A DNA stretch of 64,000 nucleotides from positions 4,887,486-4,951,485 of the forward strand of contig NC_092350.1 in assembly GCF_963676685.1 (NCBI RefSeq), written 5' to 3'. Origin of the DNA: Mytilus edulis (taxonomy: Eukaryota; Mollusca; Bivalvia; Mytilida; Mytilidae). The notes under the pieces were generated by a model, which saw nothing but the letters and a program-made list of their open reading frames with translations, searched no databases and was not told the origin of the DNA. Within the stretch, counting starts at the first letter, position 1. The number at the start of each line of letters is the position of its first letter. Shown here one piece after another: positions 45,732 to 56,800 of the stretch. A program made the position numbers and the translations under genes.

Positions 45732-47839
45732 GCCAACTTGACAAAAAAAAATGAATTGGTGTTTATTAGTGTAGTTTTGCATTTTATTCTCGCTTCAGCT
45801 GATTTTTAGAACCATCTTGGTTTCTATTTTTAAAGAGCCAACTAGAATGCATGTTAGCAAACATCTGATGTGTATGCAGGCAAGGCTGGAAATTCCCCTT
45901 ACTAAATACGAAGCTAAAACGTATACCAATATGCAGATATGTTCAATTGAATGGTTAAAGAGATAAGAATGCAATAAAAATTTGTTTGTTAATATATAGA
46001 TATATGAATGGTTTTAATTATTAAATTTAAACAAAAACTTAGCTACGAAAATAGTACCAGCTTCATTTACATTATTTTGACAACCAGCAAGATGGCGGAC
46101 ACTGTACTGATGAAAAATAATTACAAGTCAAATCAAGTAATAACATCGAAATACAGTCAAGTTTTCTTCTTCTTCAGTTTGCATTTCAGTTCACCACCTG
46201 ATGTATTTTCGATCTGCAGTCTACTAAATTCTTGCGTTTTATAAGCCCGTGTAATTCGTTTATGACATCGTTAATTTACAATTTTTAAATGTACAAGTCA
46301 AATCGGCCCCTACAGAAAAGGTCAATTCGGCACGTTGCCACCCATGGAAAAAGTCAAATCCTACCTGGTGAAATAGACACATATTCAAAATCAATTTGGC
46401 TTCTGATAATATTTTAAAGACCCCAAATAGTTCAAGATTACTCTGACATCCAACGGCTGTTTTACCAGACAAGCTGGGCAGTTGGACGTCAGAGCTCGTC
46501 CCATATCAAAAAGTGGATATTTGGCCGTCCAAAATAGATGCGCTGCTTTGTCGCTTCTGGTGCCAACAGACGGTTTTGGAATTATTAGGGGGATAGGATT
46601 CTATCGGCATCCAAATAAAAATATATGTGTGGTTACATACTTTTAAAAAATAGGGTCGATAGGTCAGCAATTTTTTTTTTGAATGTCAAAATCTGGAAAA
46701 AAATTGTGTGTTTACCGAAATTGTTTCAGGTATTATACACCCCCAACCGGAAGTCTGCCATTTTCAAATATTTTTGGTTGTAAAATAAACAGTTATGATA
46801 CGTTTTTAGTAAATATTGTTGCATTTTGTTATGAATTCTTGCATTTTAGCCATAACAGATACTTGTGATGGAAATTCAGATGACAGAAATCTATGAATTT
46901 AATTATTTTAATTCGCAATCCTCAAAATTTGATCGTTTGAAAATTTATTTTTCAGAAATGAAAAAAAAGTTCTAGGTTGGAATTTTTAACTAGGGTCGGT
47001 CGGGTTACTGGAACAACACATATATTTGTATTTGGCCTAACCTTATACACTATGCTAAATTACTACAAAACAAAAGATCAAATTTGAATTTTGCTGGCTT
47101 CTCTTTTACCATTCTTGAGTTATGTCCCTTTATATTATAGACATGAAAATTGCACAATTTTCATTTTTGTTCTCCAATTTATGTTACACTGTATTTAATA
47201 ATTTAATTTGGGATGTAATGTGACATTATTAAGTGCACGTGTGTACCACATTTTCTGTATTATTTTGAATAGACAGAAAAAAGTCATTTTTTAAAATTTT
47301 ATTCTAAATTCCATTTTAAATCAACATAAATCATAAAAAAATGTTGATGACGTCACAGTTACAAGTACATGACAAAATTATGTCTATGAGGTGATAATCA
47401 AAACAATGTCAGTCTGTCAGAAGACACATTTAAAAAATGACTTTTTTCTGTCTATTCAAAATAATACAGAAAATGTGGTACACACGTGCACTTAATAATA
47501 ACCCACTACACAGGTTATTCAGTGTGCACCACATTTTTGATGTTGTTTCTTCTTTAAAATCATCACATGTTATTATTTAGCAGTTAGAAAACATTATTTA
47601 ATTGTTCAAATTTTTCTCAATATTTTATGACTGATGTTTATCGCATCATAAGTTCTCTTTTCAATTAAATAATGAATAATTTTTATCAAATGAATAATCA
47701 ACATGTTTGATGTTTTTCTTCAAAATTTTAAATAAAAAAAAAAACAATGAAGCCTTGAAGCTGTATTATGCAAACATTAATAAGCATTGACATTACCTAC
47801 AAAATCATCATCCCCATCATCTCTCTCAATAGCTTACAG
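45732..47839. other. Divergent intergenic region and possible LRRC72 5' exon
   Basis: Lies between the helicase start (minus) and LRRC72 (plus). An ATG in good context (agcaagATGGCGG) is at 46092 and reads MADTVLMKNNYKSNQ before a GTAATA donor-like site, but its phase does not match the exon ending at 47879. It contains a fragment of the 57.5-kb repeat family at 47040-47200 and the MITE at 47225-47499. Confidence 0.35.
47225..47499. mobile_element. 275-bp MITE with perfect 70-bp inverted repeats
   Basis: Arms start attattaagtgcacgtgtgt and run through accacattttctgtatta to gtcattttttaaa, with an exact mirror ending at 47499. The centre is AT-rich with a tgacgtca site. A partial relative (gtgtgcaccacatttt) follows at 47520. 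Confidence 0.85.
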
Positions 47840-47844
47840 ATGAG

Positions 47845-47879
47845 AACTTAACAGCACTGACTATGAAGAGTCAAGTCAG
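47845..47879 (+). CDS. LRRC72: LRRC72 probable upstream exon (left border uncertain)
   Basis: Ends at a good donor CAG|GTAAAT. In the frame of the next exon it reads LNSTDYEESSQ; an in-frame TGA at 47841-47843 forbids the strong acceptor at 47839, so the left border is placed after atgag. Confidence 0.45.
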
Positions 47880-50800
47880 GTAAATTTTCTATACTAAAAT
47901 AGCTTTAAATATGAATCCCTGTTGAATATTATACAAAGCTAAATTTAACAGTTAGCCAATTTATATTATATAAATTATTTTGTTATATGACACGTATGAT
48001 TAAAATCTTCACCAAAACTATATGAGGTTCGAATTCATGTAAACTGAATGCATAATTTATGATTGTGATGATTGAATTTTTACTTTTCTAGGCCATCAAA
48101 TCATTGCTGGAGAAATGTGGCATCAAAAAAGATAAAGATGTGGAAGAGCTGTATTTATCAAATCAGTAAGATTTTAGTGGCAATTTCTGTATATATCGAA
48201 CCAGTAAGATTTCAGTGGCAATTTCTGTATTTATCGAATCAGTAAGATTTCAGTGGCAATTTCTGTATTTATCGAATCAGTAAGATTTTAGTGGCAATTT
48301 CTGTATTTATCGAATCAGTAAGATTTCAGTGGCAATTTCTGTATTTATCGAATCAGTAAGATTTCAGTGGCATTTTCTGTATTTATCGGATCAGTAAGAT
48401 TTCAGTGGCAATTTCTGTATTTATTGGATCAGTAAGATTTCAGTTGCAATTTCTGTATTTATTGGATCAGTAAGATTTCAGTGGCAATTTCTGTATTTAT
48501 TGGATCAGTAAGATTTCAGTGGCAATTTCTGTATTTATTGGATCAGTAAGATTTCAGTGGTAATTTCTGTATTTATTGGATCAGTAAGATTTCAGTGGCA
48601 ATTTCTGTATTTATTGGATCAGTAAGATTTCAGTGGCAATTTCTGTATTTATTGGATCAGTAAGATTTCAGTGGCAATTTCTGTATTTATCAGATTTATT
48701 AAAGTGTCGAAACGTATTACATCAGTAAATAAGTCTGTAAGACTTGTATCTGAACCAATTTCCGTATTTATAAGATTAATAAGGTACATGTATCAATACT
48801 TAATTACAAATTAGTAAGACATGTACATGTATATATAAACATCAAGACTGTGTTTATCAGATCATTAAAACATTTAAAAATTGATTTCTAAACTTTCAAA
48901 ACTAACCAATATATATCTACATGATCTAATACTTCATTCTGGAAATCCTGATTTAAAGTGTAATTTATATTTCTGAGATTTGACATTAGCATTTGATAGA
49001 TAACTAAAGATATGAAATGTTGAAGACTGTATGATTATATTCTGCATTTCAGAGATCTTTCAGAAGTTGTTGATTTAACCAGATTTAAATTCTTGAAGAT
49101 ATTATGGTTGAATGCAAATAAGGTATGTATAGATACTTGTATAGAGACAAAAAGGTTTTTTCTGAATAAATGTAAATCATGGTTTAAGTTTACACAAAAC
49201 ATTGATAATGGGGAATAAACATGATTAATGAATCTGAATTGTTTTTTCTTTTTCATTTTACAAAACTAATTATGACATAATTTTGGAATCTGCTGACACT
49301 GATAATAATTATACAAGTAAAATCATATCTAATGGGAGACAACTCACTAATAATAACATAATAATGGAGATCAAAATCTTCAATTTTCAATTCTTCATAT
49401 GTATCTAGTAAAAGTTATCAAATGTACCAGGAAAATGGGTATTAAAATGAGACTATTTGTCTTAATAGATAAGAAGTCATGTCAGCATGATAATGGTGTT
49501 AAGATTTCACTTATGTTTATATTGTTTTACATTACTATATTGGTTGTTTTTCTTTTAGCTAAGAAGTATTAATTGTTTGACAAACAACTTCCTATTGAAA
49601 GAACTCCATCTTGAGAACAATCAGCTGACAACAATCTGTGGAAAGTTACGACATCTGACTTGTCTTGAGGTTCTAATGTTACATAACAATCAGCTCACTA
49701 AACTAGAGAGGGTCGCTAAAGAATTCAACAAAATGCAAACTTTACACACGCTTAGTAAGTGCCCTGTTATTATTTATTAATGTTAGTCTAACTGAACAAA
49801 ATGTGTAGGATTTCACACTTTTAAATACATGAAAAGTTAGATGTAACAATCAAAATAGTCAGATGAAATTTTATGAAATCTATGTAGAATTACATATATG
49901 GAAACTGCAATTTCAACAATCATAGTGCTTTGGTATGGACATAATTTAGATAAATACATTATGACATAGTTTTCATTTATAAAACATTATGACATAGTTT
50001 TCATTTATAAAACATTATGACATAGTTTTCATTTATAAAACATTATGACATAGTTTTCATTTATAAAACATTATGACATAGTTTTCATTTATAAAATTTT
50101 TCATAGTACCACAATAATGATATAGACAAATAAGATATTGGATGTTCTGTTTAAGCCCACAATTTTTTTTTTCCCAAACTTTTTTACCATATCCAATGAG
50201 GATGATATAAGAAACATGTGTCATATATTATAAATAATTCTTTTAAATGTTAGTTGGTGATTAAACATCAATATTTTGTCTTTTATCGCAAACATCTCTG
50301 CATTTCAGTATCAATACACATGAATTACATCCCTTTGTCACATTGGAACTCTCAGTCATAAAATGAGTATGAGAACTAACTATTCTAAGATAACCACACA
50401 ACATTCTGAAATTTGTCTGTCCCAAGTCAAGAGCTTGTAATTTAGTGGTTATCAGTTATTGCTGTATTTCATAAATATATTTTGTTTATTGTTTAATTTT
50501 GTATGTAAATCAGGCTGCTAATTTTCTTGTTTGAACTGTTTATTTTTTTCAGAGTTTTTTATAGCTTACATGTGGTTAGGGTTTTGCTCATTGCTGAAGG
50601 TGAATGGTGAACTATAGCTGTTATATTGATGGAGAGTTGTCTCATTGTCAATTATACCACATTTAGTGCAGGCAATGTAGCATAAATTTGACCCTAACCT
50701 TAAACGTAATTGCAACAGTAGATTTTGAAGTTTAAATCTTTAGCATTACACCCAAAATATACACAGACAAAAGTCAAACAAAACATAACTTGAGAAAGAC

Positions 50801-53800
50801 TGAAAAATCATGATTTTAAAATTCCTATGGAGATTTGCATTGAAATTGGAGATAACTCTGCAAAAAGGTAAAAACATCAATAATAATTGATACAAAATTA
50901 CCCCTTTTACTGCTTTTATTCAGCAAGATATTTTAGCTGTCTTTAGAGTATAATAAACAACTCTCAAGGTGTTTTCATATCTTTTATCAAGCTGCAACCT
51001 AGATTTCATAATTTATTAGTTTACCATATATTAAATTATCCAACAAATTTAATGAAAATAATTAAGTATATAAATATTCTTCTTTTTGTGTTTTGAAGTT
51101 TCTTTAAACAATGTGGATGTTGACGATATATAAGTTAAAGATATAAACAATTCCAAATTTCAGCACATTTGTTTTTTAAATGGTCACAAAGCCAAAATTT
51201 GCACTTTCTTTAATGAAAAATGCACTATTATTTTTTTCAAATACCCATAAGACGTCGGTTTTGTACATATCATGAGCAGAAGAGGATATAATATAGACAA
51301 ATACAAACTTATAACCCCATCTAAGTATCATGCTTTACATGAATTTTAAGAATATCAACCAAAAACTGAGAAGAGACTCATTTTTGCAGAGTTTAGTATC
51401 TTCCCTTTCAAATGTTAATTTCCATAGGAAAATTAAAAATAGTGATGTTGAGTTTTCCTCAAGTTAGATTTTATGGGATTTTTTTCTGTGTATATTCAGG
51501 GCTTAATGCTATGGATTAGAACTAAAACATTTTCTGTTGCAATTAGTTTGAGGTTAAGCCTTAGTTTGACTGGACTAATTTTCTTATTCTTATAATTACA
51601 TTAAAAGGAGACAACTGAACATTGGTGTGAAAATAATTTTAAAAAACTATGTGTAGATTTACTATTTATGCACAAGTTGTCATGGTTAAGGACCATTTGA
51701 AGGTATCTGAGAGCTGAAAAGATCATATATTCTTAAATATTATGTTGAAAAAGAATAGGTCCAGTAAGACCCCTTTTTGGCCCCAAAATATAGTAGTTTA
51801 CAAATTTTTAGCTCACCTGGCCCGAAGGGCCAAGTGAGCTTTTCCCATCACTTTGCGTCCGGCGTCCGTCGTCGTCCGTCGTCGTTAACTTTTACAAAAA
51901 TCTTCTCCTCTGAAACTGCTGGGCCAAATTGAACCAAACTTGGCCACAATCATCATTGGGGTATCTAGTTTAAAAAATGTGTGGCGTGACCCGGTCAACC
52001 AACCAAGATGGCCGCCACGGCTAAAAATAGAACATAGGGGTAAAATGCAGTTTTTGGCTTATAACTCAAAAACCAAAGCATTTAGAGGAAATCTGACATG
52101 GGGTAAATATGTTTATCAGGTCAAGATCTATCTGCCCTGAAATTTTCAGATGAATCGGTCAACCCGTTGTTGGGTTGCTGCCCCTGAATTGGTCATTTTG
52201 AGGAAATATTGCTGTTTTGGGTTATTATCTTGAATATTATTATAGATAGAGATAAACTGTAAACAGCAATAATGTTCGGCAAAGTTAGATATACAAATAA
52301 GTCAACATGACCGAAATGGTCAGTTGACCCCTTTAGGAGTTATTGCCCTTTATAGTCAATTTTTAACCATTTTTCATAAATATAAGTAATCTTTTACAAA
52401 AATCTTCTCCTCTGAAACTACTGGGCCAAATTATTCCAAACTTGGCCACAATCATCTTTGGGCTATCTAGTTTAAAAAATGTGTGGCGTGACCCGGTCAA
52501 CCAACCAAGATGGCCGCCACGGCTAAAAATAGAACATAGGGGTAAAATGCAGTTTTTAGCTTATAACTCAAAAACCAAAGCATTTAGAGGAAATCTGATG
52601 GGGTGAAAATGTTTATCAGGTCAAGATCTATCTGCCCTGAAATTTTCAGATGAATCGGTCAATCTGTTGTTGGGTTGCTGCCCCTGAATTGGTAATTTTG
52701 AGGAAATTTTTGCCGTTTTTGGTTATTATCTTGAATATTATTATAGATAGAGATAAACTGTAAAAGCAATAATGTTCAGCAAAGTTAGATTTACAAATAA
52801 GTCAACCTGACCGAAATGGTCAGTTGACCCCTTAAGGAGTTATTGCCCTTTATAGTCAATTTTTAACCATTTTTCATAAATCTAAGTAATCTTTTACAAA
52901 AATCTTCTCCTCTGAAACTAATGGGTCAAATTAATCCAAAGTTGGCCACAATCATCTTTGGGGTATCTAGTTTAAAAAATGTGTGGCGTGACCCGGTCAA
53001 CCAACCAAGATGGCCGCCACGGCTAAAAATAGAACATAGGGGTAAAATGCAGTTTTTGGCTTATAACTCAAAAACCAAAACATTTAGAGGAAATCTGACA
53101 TGGAGTAAAAATGTTTATCAGGTCAAGATCTATCTGCCCTGAAATTTTCAGATGAATCGGTCAACCTGTTGTTGGGTTGCTGCCCCTGAATTGGTAATTT
53201 TGAGGAAATTTTTGCCGTTTTTGGTTATTATCTTGAATATTATTATAGATAGAGATAAACTGTAAACAGCAATAATGTTCATCAAAATAAGATTTACAAA
53301 TAAGTCAACATGACCAGTGATATTGTTTGCCTCAAATTACAGCCGAAATTCGGCCTTTTCCCCTAGAGAAAATTCCCCAATTACTAAAAAAAATGGCTTA
53401 AAATTCCTCCCATAAAGTTTTACATTTTCCCCAAACAGTGATGGCATTGGTAGTAATGTTTGTAAATATCGTATTAATGTTATTATTTTGATATTAGAAA
53501 GCACTTTTGAGATCCGGTTTTCTGTTCAGAATCATCGTGGTGTTTGTAACACATGTAGTTTTCAATGCATAAAGTACCATCATTGCTTCTGTTTCTTTTC
53601 CCTCTCCGAAAAGTACTTTTCAGGTTGAAAATGTCTGACAACCAAAATATACAAGAAAAAACAGTGCAAAAAAGACAGCAAAGGTCAGCAAAAAATTGGA
53701 GATGTGTTTAGAATAAAATATACAAATTTCCCAATTTCAATAAAAAATATGCATTTTTCCCAATAAAAAACGGTAGAGGTAGTTTTGAAAAAAGACAACA

Positions 53801-56800
53801 ATATCACTGATGACCGAAATGGTCAGTTGACCCCTTTAGGAGTAATTGCCCTTTATAGTCAATTTTTAACCATTTTTCGTAAATCTTAGTTATCTTTTAC
53901 AAAAATCTTCTCCTCTGAAACTACTGGGCCAAATTAATTCAAACTTGGCCACAATCATCTTTGAGGTACCTTGTTTGAAAAATGTGTCCGATGACCTGGC
54001 CATCCAACCAAGATGGCCACCACGGCTAAAAATAGAACAGGGGTAAAATGTAGTTTTTTGCTTACAACTCTGAAACCCAAATCATTTAGAGGAAATCTGA
54101 CAAGGAGTTAAATTGTTAATCAAGTCAATATATATCTGCCCTGAAATATTCAAATGAATTGGACAACCGGTTGTTGGGTTGCTGCCCTCCAATTGGTAAT
54201 TTTTAAAGAAATTTTGCTGTTTTTGGTTATTATCTTGAATACTATTATAGATAGCGATAAACTGTAAACAGCAATAATGTTCATCAAAGTAAGATCTACA
54301 AATAAGTCCACATGACCTAAATGGTCAATTGACCCCTTAAGGAGTTATTGCCCTTTATAGTCAATTTTTAACAATTTTCATTAATTTGGTAAATTTATGT
54401 AAATTTTTACCAAATATTTTTCTCTGTTACTAATGGGCAAAGTTCATTATAGATATAATTGTAAGAAGCAAGAATGTTCAGTAAAGTAAGAACTTCAAAC
54501 ACATCACCATCACCAAAATACAATTTTGTCATGAATCCATTTGTGTCCTTTGTTTAATATGCACATAGACCAAGGTGAGCGACACAGGCTCTTTAGAGCC
54601 TCTAGTTTAAAATGTAAACTTTTAGCTATTTATTGGATAGTAAAATGCTTCTGCTTCATAAATATGGGCTGTTTTTGACAATGCAGTGCACATATTTTGG
54701 GTACTAGCATCATTAAGTCATGCTGATTACTAAAATCTTCACAATTTTAGCATTTTAGTTAAATTTTAGATGGTTTCTGTCCTAAATGAAATTGGCCTCA
54801 TTTGTTTTCATTCTTAATATTGAAATGTAAGTTGTATTTGATGGTAATACATAACATATATAATGATTGAGGATGAACACAGATGCAGCCACTTTAATTT
54901 TTGACAAAAACCATCTGAAAAGTGACAATTTTTTGCATATTTGATAGATTTTTCCTATTTAAGCTTGAATCGGAGCATTTTTCAATGACTAAATCAGTTA
55001 AAATATTTCACATAAACTAATTGAATCAACTGAAATAGACACTGAAGTGTTTAAAAAGTGTCCAAAATCTTTTCGTCAGATGAACCTGAAATTTGAGGCC
55101 AAAATCGGCCCTAACCGGACCTACTCCTTTGTAAAGCTTTGTTGTCATTGGTAGTACAGGTAGTATATAATAGGTACACTTCCTGCATCATTTGAGAATA
55201 AGTATAGATTATAACATGCCCTTATTGTTATAATTGACCTTTTTTTCTCTTTTCTGCAGAAATTAAATATGTGATAAAAAGATTATAACATGTCTTTTCC
55301 ATATTGGCCCTGGTATCATCCCGAGACTCCCATATCGGCCTCGAGGCTTTAGCCGAGGGCCGATATGGGTCAAGGGATGATACCAGGGCCAATATGGAAA
55401 AGACATGTTATAATCTTTTTATCACATATTTAATTTCTGCAGAAAAGAGAAAAAAAGGTCAATTATAACAATTTAATGAAAGATAAAAGGTAAAATCTTA
55501 AACATTTTATCACAAACATGTCGTTAAGGACGCAGTGACGTCACGTCATTTAGAATCAGGGCACAATATCAATATGCTTTTTTTTGCCCCGGGCAATTTT
55601 GAGGTTATTGCATATGCAAAACCAGACGTATTCGTAACAGATATGTGATAATAGTAGATATTCGTTGTCCTATGCACCATTCAGAATAACAAAGAATTAT
55701 AGCTAAGAACAAAAAGGATTACATTATATTTTTTTATTCGTTTTTATCATTTCAGACCTGTTTGACAATCCAGTTTCTCAGGAACCAGGTTACCGACTGT
55801 TATTAATTCATACAGTTCCCTCCTTAAAACTCCTGGATAGACAAGGTTAGACAATTTTATAGCTGACCTGAGGGAATTTGTTGTTTTTTTACCTTGTTGA
55901 AAGCGGTACTGTAACCTATAATTTCTTTCATCCTCATCATGTAAACTCATTGTCTATTATTGTACACTGTTAGTTTACTTGTTGGATTACTGTCTCATTG
56001 ACATTTACTACATATAACGTTTTTTCAGTTTGATTTATTGTTGTTCCAAATTCCTTTGTAGATTTCTATATGGTATTTCATTAGACCTGAACTGGAATTA
56101 AAACAATGCTATGCAAGTAGTTAATCGAGATTAGTTAAGTTATAGAAAAGACTGAGTTTACCCTATAACTTTGAATTAATAATTGAATAAAGGAAAACTA
56201 AGAATGTCACATAGAAAATACTTTTGTGCACATATTTGCAAGTTTTTCTTTTTTTATATGTTTCTGAACTTTAAAATATAAAACTTGATGTCAAAAGCAA
56301 TGATGCATATTTATTGATTTGTTTCTAAAGACCCATAATTATTGATTTGATTACTTTAGAGGTAGGGAAAACAGAAACAGATCAAGCCAGGAGAGTTTAC
56401 GACCAGGAACAAGAAAAGATAAGGGAGACAATAGCATTTGGTAGACGATCAGAAGGCCCACCAGAGTTATATTACCCTCCAGGGCTAGAAAGATCACGGA
56501 CCACAGATATAGGTTAGTAAAAGTTGGATTCTGTATATTCGTTATATTATTATTTTTTATATTATATTAATTTTTACATGTTCCCTTTAATGTTACTTAC
56601 TGACATTTTAAGATCATGGACAGGACTTAATACTCTTTAATATTAAGCAATGACGTCATGTAGCAATGTCACATGCTCAAGTCAATCTGCATTAATTTAT
56701 CAATTAAATGCAACCTTTAAGTTTGAAAAGGTTAAATGAAAAAAAAAACACTTACTTAATAAAAACAAAGTACTTCAGAAAAAATGTCTATGTCGGGTAT

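Noticed and set aside
51940-53142. Repeated 66-73-residue frames (NVWRDPVNQPRWPPRLK)
   Set aside because: Same frame in successive 500-bp units of the Helitron-like element, with in-frame stops between; no selection evidence.
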